Of a stretch of DNA of 64,000 nt, positions 52,269 through 63,118 are shown in pieces. Source of the DNA: Actinoalloteichus caeruleus DSM 43889 (GTDB taxonomy: Bacteria; Actinomycetota; Actinomycetes; Mycobacteriales; Pseudonocardiaceae); assembly GCF_000429185.2 (NCBI RefSeq), contig NZ_AUBJ02000001.1, positions 2,976,001-3,040,000 on the forward strand. The letters are read 5' to 3'. The notes under the pieces were generated by a model. It did no database searches. It worked only from the letters and a program-made list of their open reading frames with translations, and was not told where the DNA came from. Each line of letters starts with the position of its first letter. Position 1 is the stretch's first letter. The translations under genes and the position numbers were made by a program.

Positions 52269-52859
52269 TCACCGCGCCTCACGGGGCAGTTCTGGTTCAA
52301 GGACTTCAGCGACCCGCTCAGCGGACTCACACGCCTCCTCCCGCGACTCCGTGAGGCTGACTATTACAGTAGCGTGGGCTGATTCCCCGAGTTCCATCGA
52401 AATCTGACACTTGTTCGGCTCACGGTCGTCAGTAATCAACAGTGCACGCAACGGACCAACCTGGTAATCTACGAAGTTGAAGTTGGTCAGATTCAGATCA
52501 TCCAAAGCCTGGTTCGCGCCGATGTTGATAGACAACAGCGGGTACTCCAACGGCGCCGCCATGTAATGGCACATGAAAATGAGGCCAGCGTCTTCGAAGT
52601 CAGCAGTCGAGGGGTCGTACCCCAGGTCCGTAACTTGAACAGGGTCGAGCACCTCACAAGGCAGCACTCTGGCCAACTCATCGAAAGAAGACCCATCCTC
52701 GACCGAGGATGTGCCCGCTGTATCAGAACTACCTGGAACCGGCGTGGGGACGGAGAGCGCTTGCCCAGGGGTTTCCGAGGTGCAGCCCGTCACAACGGCG
52801 AGCAGGGCAACACCAGCAGTAGCCACAGCACAACGATGACGGGGTGTCCAACCGATCAT
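52269..52859 (-). CDS. DUF3558 lipoprotein, copy 2
   Basis: A 196-residue paralogue of copy 1 with the same lipobox VVTGC and cysteines (LPCEVL, FMCHY, NKCQI, EACES). Residues 1-48 and the last 65 differ from copy 1 at only a few positions; residues about 50-130 differ at roughly a third. It overlaps the upstream helical gene by 4 bp. Confidence 0.88.
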   Translation of the reverse strand: MIGWTPRHRCAVATAGVALLAVVTGCTSETPGQALSVPTPVPGSSDTAGTSSVEDGSSFDELARVLPCEVLDPVQVTDLGYDPSTADFEDAGLIFMCHYMAAPLEYPLLSINIGANQALDDLNLTNFNFVDYQVGPLRALLITDDREPNKCQISMELGESAHATVIVSLTESREEACESAERVAEVLEPELPREAR

Positions 52860-53281
52860 GGAAGGTCGTCTCCGGTGTTGGTCAGCAGGGTAGCGTTCTC
52901 AGCATCCCGATTCTGGGTGTTACGGGCGGAAGCCCTGATGGCCGCGGCAAGGTCCTCGAGCGCCTTAATGTAGAGCACGAGGTTCTCCCTGGCCGAAGTA
53001 GGCGTGCCCATCGCCGTCACCAGGTCCTGCTCGGCCATCGTCAACGCCGCCGGGCTGGAACCAAGACGAACGCCCTGCTCCAAAACGTCGAAGTGCCTGA
53101 GTCGCTTGTTCGCACGAACGGCGATCGCGTCGATTTTGGCGGCCATGCTCTCGGCGCTCTCCGGGTCGATCGAGACCTTGCCCGCCGCAGCGGCCGCGCC
53201 GAACGCCGCGATGCTGCCCGTCATCTTCGCCGTCGAGGGGACCGCGGAACCAGCACCGCCGCCGTCGCTCTCGATGTGCAC
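52856..53281 (-). CDS. Helical cassette protein, copy 2 (WXG100-like?)
   Basis: A 141-residue protein I do not recognise. It has a Gly/Ser/Ala-rich N-terminus and two predicted long helices (PESAESMAAKIDAIAVRANK and RENLVLYIKALEDLAAAIRA). The helical-hairpin layout recalls ESX/WXG100 substrates, but no WxG motif is visible. GTG 53281 follows GGGAGG. It is always immediately upstream of a DUF3558 lipoprotein, with a 4-bp overlap. Confidence 0.7.
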   Translation of the reverse strand: MHIESDGGGAGSAVPSTAKMTGSIAAFGAAAAAGKVSIDPESAESMAAKIDAIAVRANKRLRHFDVLEQGVRLGSSPAALTMAEQDLVTAMGTPTSARENLVLYIKALEDLAAAIRASARNTQNRDAENATLLTNTGDDLP

Positions 53282-53718
53282 GCTGCCTCCCACATCCTCC
53301 TCGCGGACCGACCTCAGCCGGTACGCCGCACCGGCCAACGCTACCAACGGCGGCACCACGAACCGGAGAAAATCGGTTCACCTCCGCCGAACGGAGCAGG
53401 GACGGGCGAACAGCGCACCCAGATCAAGCGCAATCCTCCCGGCCACCCGGACCGAGAGACCGCCCCCCACCAGCCGGCATCACCGTCGCGGTGATGACGT
53501 GGCTCTCCAGCACCACAAGGAGCACGCACCCGAAAGGAGCGGAGACGCCGAACCGCGTGCCGCTCGAGCAAGGGTCCTCAGGAAGCACTGCCGCCCTCGG
53601 CCGACATCCAACAACAGTCATGCCCCCACAGCACAGGGGTAGCCCGGTTCGAACACCCCGTTGCCTTGCGTGTCCTTACCCTCAGTGCCGCCCACGACTC
53701 CACCAGCCCGACGGGGAA
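53282..53718. other. Upstream region of cassette 2
   Basis: About 440 bp; the part near 53282-53400 is conserved with the other cassettes. No gene is supported. Confidence 0.4.
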
Positions 53719-54315
53719 TCACGGCGTCTCGCGGGGCAGTTCGGGCTCCACGGCAGCAGCCAGCCGCTCTACTGCCTCACACGCCGCTTCCCGTGAGTCG
53801 GTGAACATCACGCGAACCGTGGCGTGGGCGTTTTCCCCGAGTTCCATCGAAATCTGGCACTTGTTCGGATCACGGTCGTCCGTGATCAACAGTGCTCGCA
53901 GTGGGCCGACCTGGTGATCAATCGCGTTGAAGTTGGTCAGATTCAGCTCATCCAATGACTGGTCCACGCCGATGTTGATAGACATCAAAGGACGCTCCGA
54001 AGGAGCCGGCCTGTACTGACAAAGGTTGAGAATGCCGACATCATCGAACTGGGCAGTCGAGGGGTCAAACCCCAAGTCGATTATCTGATCGTCAGCAAGA
54101 ATACCACAGGGCAAGATGGCCGCCAACTCATCGTCGAAGTTCGCCCCGGCCTCGACAGGGGATGCGTCCGCCGGATGAGGACTATTCGGCGCCGATTCGG
54201 AGGCAGAAAGAGCTTTCCCAGGGATTTCCGAGGTGCAGCCCGCCACAACCACGAGCATGGCAACAACTCCCATAACACCCGCAGCTGAATTCTGACGGCG
54301 TGTCCAACCGGTCAT
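53719..54315 (-). CDS. DUF3558 lipoprotein, copy 3
   Basis: A 198-residue paralogue, more diverged over its whole length. Lipobox VVAGC; cysteines in LPCGIL, LCQYR, NKCQI and AACEA. The segment QVGPLRALLITDDR is retained in all three copies. It overlaps the upstream helical gene by 4 bp. Confidence 0.88.
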   Translation of the reverse strand: MTGWTRRQNSAAGVMGVVAMLVVVAGCTSEIPGKALSASESAPNSPHPADASPVEAGANFDDELAAILPCGILADDQIIDLGFDPSTAQFDDVGILNLCQYRPAPSERPLMSINIGVDQSLDELNLTNFNAIDHQVGPLRALLITDDRDPNKCQISMELGENAHATVRVMFTDSREAACEAVERLAAAVEPELPRETP

Positions 54316-54737
54316 ACGAGGTCGTCTCCGATATTGGTAAGCCGGGTGGCGTTCTCAGCATCCCGACCTCGGGTGTTACGGGCGGAAGCCCTGATGGCCG
54401 CGGCGAGATCCTCGAGTGCTTTGATGTAGAGCACGAGGTTCTCCTTAGCCGAGGTGGGCGTGCCCACTGCCGTCACCAGGTCCTGCTCGGCCATAGTCAA
54501 AGCTACTGGACTGGAACCGAGACGAACGCCCTGCTCCAAAATCTCGAATCTGCCAAGACGCTCCTCGGCGCGTGCCGCGATCGCGTCGATTTTGGCGGCC
54601 ATGCTCTCGGCGCTCTCGGGGTCGATCGAGACCTTGCCCGCCGCAGCGGCCGCGCCGAACGCCGCGATGCTGCCCGTCATCTTCGCCGTCGAGGGAAACG
54701 CGGAACCGGCACCGCCGCCGTCGCTCTCGATGTGCAC
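54312..54737 (-). CDS. Helical cassette protein, copy 3
   Basis: A 141-residue intact paralogue (PESAESMAAKIDAIAARAEE, KENLVLYIKALEDLAAAIRA). GTG 54737 follows GGGAGG. It is the promoter-proximal, outermost cassette. Confidence 0.7.
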   Translation of the reverse strand: MHIESDGGGAGSAFPSTAKMTGSIAAFGAAAAAGKVSIDPESAESMAAKIDAIAARAEERLGRFEILEQGVRLGSSPVALTMAEQDLVTAVGTPTSAKENLVLYIKALEDLAAAIRASARNTRGRDAENATRLTNIGDDLV

Positions 54738-55240
54738 ACTGCCTCCCACATCCTCCTCGCGGACCGACCTCAGCCGGTACGCCGCACCGGCCAACGCTAC
54801 CAACGGCGACGCCACGAACCAGCGGGAATCGGCGCACCTGCGCCGAACGGAGCAGCAACGCCGAACAGCAAGGAGCGGAGACGCCAAACCGTGTGCCGCG
54901 AAGACCCGGGCCCGCAGGAGGCACGGCCGCCCTTGGCCCGCACGGGTGTGCCGACGGACGGTTCCCCCTTCGCACCATCCGTCGGCCCCTTCCCACACCC
55001 TCACCCCTCGCCCCGACGCCTTTCCGCTGTCGGGGCCGTGGTCGTGTCGGACGTCCCGTCGCCGCCCACCCCCCGGTGGGACAGCGGGTCCGCCGGCACG
55101 ACCGGGGCCCGGCACCCCGGGGTGACCGACCCCTCGTACGGCCACCCCGGAAGCAGACGCCGGTTCGACAGGGCGGTGGTCCTCCTCCCCCGGAGGACCC
55201 GCCCGGTCACCGCGCCGTCAGGCCGCGACCGGTGCCGTGC

Positions 55241-55274
55241 GGGTTTCGCCCCACCCCCTGTGGGGGCGAAACCC
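55241..55274. terminator. Long hairpin GGGTTTCGCCCC / GGGGCGAAACCC
   Basis: A perfect 12-bp stem with a 10-base loop, downstream of glnB (minus strand). It may act as a second terminator. Confidence 0.55.
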
Positions 55275-55531
55275 TCGGCTCCCTCGCAGGCCCGGCTTCC
55301 CGGCCTGACGTGATCAATGGTGGCGTCCGCGATCTTCTGGGGGCAGCGTGAAGGCCCTTCATTCGGGCTGTGTAGTCCTACGCATCCGGGTCTGGGGGCG
55401 GTCACCGGGGTCGCCGTGCGGAGTCCGGGCGGTGTTGTCACCGTAGACCGCCGAACGGCGGAACGGGGCCAGGCGCGCGGGCTCGTCCAGGAGGACGCAC
55501 CGCCGGGACGTGGAGGACGGCGGACGTGGCA

Positions 55532-55562
55532 GGGCCCCGTTCCCTGGACGGGAACGGGGCCC
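55532..55562 (-). terminator. Terminator of amtB-glnB
   Basis: GGGCCCCGTTCCC and GGGAACGGGGCCC form a perfect 13-bp stem with a 5-base loop, 39 bp beyond the glnB stop. Confidence 0.75.
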
Positions 55563-55600
55563 TTCGGGTCTCCTGGCGGCGGTGGTCGTCGCGCGACGGT

Positions 55601-57273
<1,673 letters not shown>

Positions 57274-57339
57274 GTCGCCTCCATTAGACCGAACTGGCGC
57301 GAGCATTGATGCCGGCTATTTCCGTCGTCGTCCCTGGAG

Positions 57340-57355
57340 GTTTCGGCGCCGTGAA
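57340..57355 (-). promoter_or_regulatory. Candidate GlnR half-box upstream of amtB
   Basis: On the minus strand TTCAC-n6-GAAAC lies 67-82 bp before the amtB start, matching one half (GTnAC-n6-GAAAC) of a GlnR box with one mismatch. A second clear half is not visible, so this is tentative. Confidence 0.3.
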
Positions 57356-57511
57356 GTGTGAATGTTCCTCGTTACGACGGCGTGTCCCCTGATCGTCTTC
57401 CTCCGGGCGTCGATCTCCGCCGCGCGGGGGCGGGGCACGCGACGGGGCGGGAGCGCCCCGCGCTCCCGCCCCGCGACCTGGTACCCGGTTTCACCTGGGG
57501 TTCCCCGTGGG

Positions 57512-58243
57512 TCAGACGGCCCAGTAGTACCCGCCACCGCCGTAGGAGTACTCCACCCTGCTGTCCACGTGGGTGAAGGTCGAGTACCGGATAATTCCGG
57601 AGAAACCGGACGTCTGCGCGTAGCCGATGACCTGGCTGACGGAGCGTCCGCTCACCACGATGTCCGCGGCGATGCCGTAGGTGTGCTGGCTGTTGGCCGC
57701 GCCACCGACGGCCGAGTTGTGCGACCGGCTGCGGAAACCGGAATTGATCGTGATGGGCCGGTCACCCGCCTTCTTGCGGATCGCTTCCAGCTTGTACATC
57801 AGCCGCCGGACGTTCTCCCGAACGGTGGATGCCCCGACGTTCCCGCCGCTGAACCCGGCCCCGTCCTTCGAGTGGAACTCGGAGAAGTTGAAGTGCCGGG
57901 TGGAGCCGTCCGAGGCCTCGAGCCAGTTCAGCTGGGCCTGGGTCGCCGGGCCGACGATGCCGTCCGACGCGAGGCCGTATGCCGACTGGAAGCGGCGGAC
58001 CGCCCCCTCCGTCGCCGGGCCGAACTGACCGTCGATCGCGATGTGGGTGCGGGAGGAGCTGCCCGCGGCCCATCCCGCGACGCGGATCTGGAGTTCGCGG
58101 ACGTCGGCGCCGCTGTCCCCCACCCGCAGTGTTCTCGTCCAGTTGTAGGCGTGCGCCTCCGGCGCCGTGGCCACCGACACGGTGCCGGTGAACAGGGTCA
58201 ACGCCAGCAGCGCGACCGCGACCCGCCCCAGTATTCGCAACAT
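57512..58243 (-). CDS. Secreted peptidoglycan-binding M15-type peptidase
   Basis: A 243-residue exported protein: signal peptide (residues 1-32, VALLALTLFTGTVSVATAPEAHA), peptidoglycan-binding domain 1 (about 38-110, GDSGADVRELQIRVAGW, DGQFGPATEGAVRRFQ), and a peptidase M15A/DUF882-like domain (about 115-243) with NSGFRSRSHNSAVGG, SQHTYGIAADIVV (HxxxxxxD) and FTHVDSR for zinc. Likely a D,D-carboxypeptidase or endopeptidase acting on the cell wall. Confidence 0.88.
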   Translation of the reverse strand: MLRILGRVAVALLALTLFTGTVSVATAPEAHAYNWTRTLRVGDSGADVRELQIRVAGWAAGSSSRTHIAIDGQFGPATEGAVRRFQSAYGLASDGIVGPATQAQLNWLEASDGSTRHFNFSEFHSKDGAGFSGGNVGASTVRENVRRLMYKLEAIRKKAGDRPITINSGFRSRSHNSAVGGAANSQHTYGIAADIVVSGRSVSQVIGYAQTSGFSGIIRYSTFTHVDSRVEYSYGGGGYYWAV

Positions 58244-58543
58244 TCGTCCGTCCTCCGTCGTGAGGTTGGACCGCCGTCACCCAGCCGGTGCCGGCGGGTG
58301 GACCAACACTGCACACCTGTTCCCGGTAAGGACAGACCGGACGGCGAGAATTCACGGTGAGATCACCGATTCGGCGGAGTAGTCACCACGGACGGAGTAG
58401 GGACACCCGGCAGATGACGGAACGCCGTGCCACCGCACGGCGTCAGCGGTTCACCGGAGGATGACGCGCTGCTCCTCAGCCACTCGCTGGAGGGCGACAC
58501 CGGTGGAGGGGCCCGCGACCGCCTCCACCGGTGTCGTCATCGC
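58244..58543. other. Intergenic between ftsY and the M15 peptidase
   Basis: About 300 bp with no gene. I looked for a ydaO/c-di-AMP riboswitch, frequent before cell-wall hydrolases, and did not find the conserved blocks. A hairpin CACCGGTGGAGG/CCTCCACCGGTG at 58499-58531 probably terminates ftsY. Confidence 0.45.
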
Positions 58544-60066
58544 TCAGTCGAGCAGCGCACGCACGAAAGCGCCGGGTTCGAAGGGCGCGAGGTCGTCCGG
58601 CCCCTCACCGAGGCCGACCAACTTGACCGGGACGCCCAACTCCCGCTGGACCTGGAAGACGATCCCGCCCTTCGCCGTGCCGTCGAGTTTGGTGAGCACG
58701 ATCCCGGTGACGTCGACGACCTCGGAGAACACCCTGGCCTGCACCAGCCCGTTCTGACCGGTGGTCGCGTCGAGCACCAACAGCACCTCGTCGACCTCGG
58801 CCTGCTTCTCCACGACCCGCTTGACCTTGCCCAGCTCGTCCATCAGCCCGGTCTTGGTGTGCAACCGGCCCGCGGTGTCGACGAGGACGGCGTCGGCCTC
58901 CCGCTCGATGCCCTGGCGCACGGCGTCGTAGGCCACGCTGGCGGGATCGGCCCCCTCACGTCCCCGGACGACGACGGACCCGACCCGTTCCGCCCAGGTG
59001 GCGAGCTGGTCCGCCGCGGCGGCCCGGAAGGTGTCCGCCGCGCCGAGCAGGACCTGACGCCCGTCGGCGACGAGGACCCTGGCGAGCTTGCCTGTCGTGG
59101 TGGTCTTGCCCGTGCCGTTGACCCCCACCACGAGGACCACGGCCGGCCGCCCGCTGTGCGGCAGCGCGCGAACGGACCGTTCCCAGCCCGGCTGGAGGGC
59201 CTCGACCAGCACCTCGGACAGCATTCGCCGCACCTGGTCGGCGTCGCGCACCCCGCTGGTCGCGATCCTGGCGCGCAGCTTCTCCACGATCTCGGCGGTG
59301 GCGGAGGCCCCCAGGTCGGCCAGCAGCAGCGTGTCCTCGACGTCGGTCCAGGAGTCCTCGTCGAGATCACCGGCGCCGAGCAGGCCGAGCAGGCTCTGCC
59401 CGAGGGTGGACCGCGACCGGGACAGGCGTCCTCGGAGCCGCTCCAGTCGGCCGGTGGTGGGTGCGATGGGCTCGGTGGGAGCCGAGGGCTCCTCCGGCTC
59501 GGTGACGGAGGTCTCGGCCGGGGGACCGGGGGGGACGGCGGCTCGACCGCCGGTGGCGTCGTGCTCGGCGGTTCGGGGGCACGGCGCGGTGGGATGTCCG
59601 TGGTGGTCCCGGGGTCGGTGGTCGCCTGGTCACCGTCCTCCGGGAGCTCGACATCCACCACGTCCCGGCGGGCGGTGTCGCGGGGAACCGAGGCGTCGTC
59701 GCCGACCCCGGGTTGGCCGTCGGTCTCCGTCCGCTCGGTCACCGGGTGCTCGGCGGCCTCGCTGGGCGCCTCCGCCGTGGGCGGTGGCGTCGGCGGCCGT
59801 TCCTGGTCGGTGGCGGGAGCCGTGGCCGGGCGGTCCGGGGACTCCGTCGTCGGCGGGGCCGCCGAGCCCGAGGACAGGCTCACTCCCCCGCCGGCCTGGT
59901 ACCCGCCGCCCCGCGCGCCCGGGCGGCCCTGATCGAGCTCCTCGGAACGCCGGGCTTCCTCGCGCAGGCTGATGCGCCTTCGGCGTGCCAGGAGCAGACC
60001 GGTCACCAGCGCGACGACCAGCACCACGGCAACAGCGGCAATGATCCAGATCAGGGTGGTTGACAC
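58544..60066 (-). CDS. ftsY: Signal recognition particle receptor FtsY (frameshifted in this sequence)
   Basis: The N-terminal frame (GTG 60066) gives a transmembrane anchor (TTLIWIIAAVAVVLVVALVTG) and a Pro/acidic linker. The GTPase NG domain lies in another frame: VVGVNGTGKTTTTGK (G1), DTFRAAAADQL, DTAGRLHTKTGL (G3), TKLDGTAKGG (G4), GLGEGPDDLAPF. The two frames join at a run of seven G (59528-59534, C on the coding strand). Adding one base there restores AETSVTEPEEPSAPTEP and a continuous 507-residue protein; the span (1523 bp) is one base short of a multiple of three. FtsY is essential, so a sequencing error is likely, though recoding is possible. Confidence 0.85.
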
Positions 60067-60211
60067 CGCCCCATCCTCGCACTGGACGCACGTCACCCGC
60101 CGCACGGTCGGGGGCGGGGTGGGTGTGGTGGGCCGGGGGCCGGGGGCCATCAGGCCGGAAGCCCCGCCCGGGGTTCACCTACCGCGATCAACCACTTGCG
60201 CGAAGCAGCGA

Positions 60212-60227
60212 AGTGCTCTAGACCACA
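60212..60227. promoter_or_regulatory. DasR-responsive element (dre) upstream of anmK
   Basis: AGTGCTCTAGACCACA matches the Streptomyces DasR consensus A(C/G)TGGTCTAGACCA(C/G)T at 14 of 16 positions. It ends 19 bp before the preferred anmK start. DasR is the GntR-family repressor of N-acetylglucosamine metabolism. Confidence 0.7.
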
Positions 60228-60246
60228 TCAGGTGAAGAGTTCTCGG

Positions 60247-61482
60247 GTGGTCGGGTTGATCTCGGGGACGTCGATGGACGCCGTCGACGTCGCGGTGGTC
60301 GACCTCGCCCTGTCCGGGGACGCGGTGCGGCTGGACACCCTGGGGACCGACGCGGTCGAGTACCCCCCGCGGCTTCGTGCGCGCCTGGCTGCGGCCCTCC
60401 CGCCCGGCCGGTGCGACACGGCCGAACTCTGCCAGCTGGACACGGAGGTCGGGCAGGCCTTCGCCGCCGCCGCGCGACATGGCCTCGCCCGGTGGGGAGG
60501 CGGCGCGGCCGGGCTGGTCGGCTCACTCGGGCAGACGATCTACCACTGGGTGGACGGGGGCCGCTGTCGCGGGACGTTGCAGATCGGGCAGCCAGCCTGG
60601 ATCGCCGAGGCCACGGGCCTTCCGGTGATCTCCGACCTCCGTGCCAGGGATGTCGCGGCAGGGGGGCACGGTGCGCCGCTGGCGGCCCTGCTGGACTCGT
60701 GGTGGTTGGCGGCCGTGTCGGCCGGCTCCGACCAGCCACCCAGCCGAGGGACCACGGTCGCGCTGAACCTCGGTGGGATCGCCAACATCACCGTGGCCTC
60801 GGGCCCGGACGTCGTCGCCTACGACACCGGCCCGGCGAACGCACTGCTGGACGCGGCGTGCCTCGAGTTGACGCGGGGCCGGCACGACCACGACCCGGGG
60901 GGAACCCTGGCGGCGGACGGCAGGGTGCTGGACGGGCTGCTCGACCGGCTGCTGGCCGATCCCTACTACGCGGCCCCGCCGCCGAAGTCGACCGGCAAGG
61001 AGTACTTCAACGGCGACTACCTGCGCACCGCGCTCGCCTCGTGGTGGGGGGACCGCCCTGATGACGGGCGGCCCGGGACCGCTGACCTGCTGGCCACCCT
61101 GGTCGAGCTGACGGCTCGCACCGTCGCGGACGCGTGCGCGCGGCACCGGGCGGACCGGGTGGTGGTCTCGGGCGGCGGCGTCGGCAACCGCACCCTGATG
61201 TCCGCCCTGGCCAGGGCCGTCGCACCCGCCGAGGTGGTCACCGCCGAGGCTCTCGGTCTCCCCTCCGACGGCAAGGAAGCCTGCCTCGCGGCGCTTCTCG
61301 GGTTCCTCGGCTGGCACGGCCTCCCAGCCAACCTGCCGTCGGCCACCGGTGCCTCCGGTCCGAGGCTGCTCGGGTCCATCACCCCGGGTGCGGACCCGTT
61401 GACCCTGCCCCAACCACACCCCCAGCGGCCCCGACGCCTCCTACTCGGTGAGGTCGACCGGCAGCTCCCCACCGCGATCTGA
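60247..61482 (+). CDS. anmK: Anhydro-N-acetylmuramic acid kinase
   Basis: About 411 residues. N-terminal VVGLISGTSMDAVDVAVVDL (ATP site), GSLGQTIYHW, LNLGGIANITV, YDTGPANALLDAAC and VVVSGGGVGNRTLMSAL. It phosphorylates and opens anhydroMurNAc released by wall turnover, feeding MurNAc-6-P and then GlcNAc recycling. GTG 60247 has GAAGAG upstream; GTG 60232 would overlap the region beside the DasR site and has no ribosome-binding site. It is followed after 12 bp by a symporter. Confidence 0.94.
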   Translation: MVGLISGTSMDAVDVAVVDLALSGDAVRLDTLGTDAVEYPPRLRARLAAALPPGRCDTAELCQLDTEVGQAFAAAARHGLARWGGGAAGLVGSLGQTIYHWVDGGRCRGTLQIGQPAWIAEATGLPVISDLRARDVAAGGHGAPLAALLDSWWLAAVSAGSDQPPSRGTTVALNLGGIANITVASGPDVVAYDTGPANALLDAACLELTRGRHDHDPGGTLAADGRVLDGLLDRLLADPYYAAPPPKSTGKEYFNGDYLRTALASWWGDRPDDGRPGTADLLATLVELTARTVADACARHRADRVVVSGGGVGNRTLMSALARAVAPAEVVTAEALGLPSDGKEACLAALLGFLGWHGLPANLPSATGASGPRLLGSITPGADPLTLPQPHPQRPRRLLLGEVDRQLPTAI

Positions 61483-61494
61483 TCGGGAGGCACC

Positions 61495-63066
61495 GTGCAC
61501 ACCCTGGACCTTGCCGTCATCGTCGGATACCTGCTGCTGATGCCGGTGCTCGGCGTCCTGTTGGCGGGCAGGCAACGCTCATCCTCCGACTACTTCGTGG
61601 GTGGCCGGAACCTGCCCTGGTGGGCCGTGTGCTTCTCGGTGGTGGCCACCGAGACGTCCGCGCTGACGGTCATCAGCGTGCCGACCGTCGCGTACCTGGG
61701 GTCCTTCACCTACCTGCAGTTGGCGATCGGTTATCTGATCGGTCGCATCGTGGTGGCCTTCGTGCTGCTGCCCCGCTACTTCCGGGGGAACCTGGTCAGC
61801 GCCTACGCCTTCCTGGGGAAGCGCTTCGGCGGCGGGCTCCAGGGCGCGACCTCGGTGACCTTCCTGGTGACCCGGCTGCTGGCGGACGGGGTGCGCCTGT
61901 TCGCCACCGCGATCCCGGTCAAGATCCTCCTGGCGACCTTCGGCGTGGAGGCCGAGTTCTGGCAGATCATCCTCGGCCTGTCCCTGTTCACCGTCGTCTA
62001 CACCTACCTCGGCGGGATCAGGGCCGTGATCTGGGTGGACCTCGTGCAGATGGCCCTCTACACGGCGGGCGGGTTCGTCGCGGTGGCGCTGCTCGCCGGT
62101 CGGCTGCCGGACGGGTGGTTCTCGGGGCTGGTGGAGGCGGGCAAGCTCCAGTTCCTCGACTTCGGCTCGCACGTCCTGACCAACCAGTACGCCTTCGTCA
62201 CCGCGGTCCTGGGCGGGGCGGTGTTCGCGATGGCCTCCCACGGCGCGGACCAGTTGATGGTGCAGCGGCTGCTCGCCTGCCGCGACGTCCGCGACTCCCA
62301 GCGCGCCCTGATCGTCAGCGGCGTCGTGGTGTTCTTCCAGTTCGCCCTGTTCCTGCTGGTCGGGGCCATGATGTGGATGTTCTACCGTGGCGCGGCGCCG
62401 GCCGAGCTCGGCATGGCCACCAACGACGACCTGTTCCCCACCTTCGTCATCACCGAGTTCCCGCCCGGCCTGTCGGGGTTGTTCGTCGCCGGCATCCTCG
62501 CCGCCGCGATGAGCACCCTGTCCTCGTCGCTGAACTCGTTGTCCACCTCGACGGTGAGCGATCTCTACCAACGGTTCAGCCGGCGACCGCTGGCGGACTC
62601 CGTGATCCTGCGGCACGGCAGGATCTGGACGCTGGTGTGGGCGCTGGTCTTCGTCGTCTTCGCCTCGCTGTTCACGGGAACGGACAACCCCGTGGTCGAG
62701 ATGGGCCTGAGCATCGCGAGCTACACCTACGGGGCGCTCCTCGGCGCCTTCCTGCTGGGGCTGCTGGTGAAGCGGGCCCGTCAGGGCGACGCGCTGGTCG
62801 CCTTCGGTTGCACTGTCGTGGGGGTACTGCTGATCGCCTTCGGGGTGAAGATCCCGGTCGGGGGAGAGGACCTGGCGCTGGCCTTCCCGTGGTACACGCC
62901 GCTGGGCGTGCTCATCACCCTGGTGGTGGGTGGCCTGCTGTCGTTGCGGCACCGCGACGACGTCCCCGCTCCCGCCTCCGGCGACGACGACCCGGTCTCG
63001 CCCGACGGCGGAACGGGGACCCGCCCCCGGGTGTCGGACGCCGACACGGCGGGTACCTCCTCCTGA
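61495..63066 (+). CDS. Sodium:solute symporter (SSS family)
   Basis: A 523-residue protein with about 13 transmembrane helices. N-terminal signature SDYFVGGRNLPWWAVCFSVVATETSALT; Na+-site region LFVAGILAAAMSTLSSSLNSLS. A polar C-terminal tail follows. The subfamily resembles sialic-acid/sugar-type SSS carriers. Placement 12 bp after anmK, with GGGAGG before GTG 61495, suggests one operon, so the substrate may be an amino sugar or wall-recycling product (inference). Confidence 0.9.
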   Translation: MHTLDLAVIVGYLLLMPVLGVLLAGRQRSSSDYFVGGRNLPWWAVCFSVVATETSALTVISVPTVAYLGSFTYLQLAIGYLIGRIVVAFVLLPRYFRGNLVSAYAFLGKRFGGGLQGATSVTFLVTRLLADGVRLFATAIPVKILLATFGVEAEFWQIILGLSLFTVVYTYLGGIRAVIWVDLVQMALYTAGGFVAVALLAGRLPDGWFSGLVEAGKLQFLDFGSHVLTNQYAFVTAVLGGAVFAMASHGADQLMVQRLLACRDVRDSQRALIVSGVVVFFQFALFLLVGAMMWMFYRGAAPAELGMATNDDLFPTFVITEFPPGLSGLFVAGILAAAMSTLSSSLNSLSTSTVSDLYQRFSRRPLADSVILRHGRIWTLVWALVFVVFASLFTGTDNPVVEMGLSIASYTYGALLGAFLLGLLVKRARQGDALVAFGCTVVGVLLIAFGVKIPVGGEDLALAFPWYTPLGVLITLVVGGLLSLRHRDDVPAPASGDDDPVSPDGGTGTRPRVSDADTAGTSS

Positions 63067-63118
63067 CGGGACGATCGGGGTGGGGCCGCGCGGGAGCGAC
63101 GGGAAGGGGTGGCACGGC

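Larger units (their letters stand above)
50738..54737 (-). repeat. Three tandem copies of a helical-protein + DUF3558 cassette
   Basis: Units begin (by DUF3558 stop) at 50738, 52269 and 53719, period about 1.45-1.53 kb, all in one orientation. About 300 bp around the gene junction (51180-51480 versus 52715-53010) is almost identical in cassettes 1 and 2. Confidence 0.9.
54738..55600. other. Long intergenic region with tandem hairpins
   Basis: About 860 bp between cassette 3 and glnB. The left part is conserved with the other cassette leaders. Two strong hairpins lie at 55241-55274 and 55532-55562. A GAAGGCCCTTC palindrome is at about 55350. No gene is supported. Confidence 0.5.

Noticed and set aside
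58244-58420. c-di-AMP (ydaO) riboswitch before the secreted M15 peptidase
   Set aside because: The conserved blocks of the class are absent on the minus strand.
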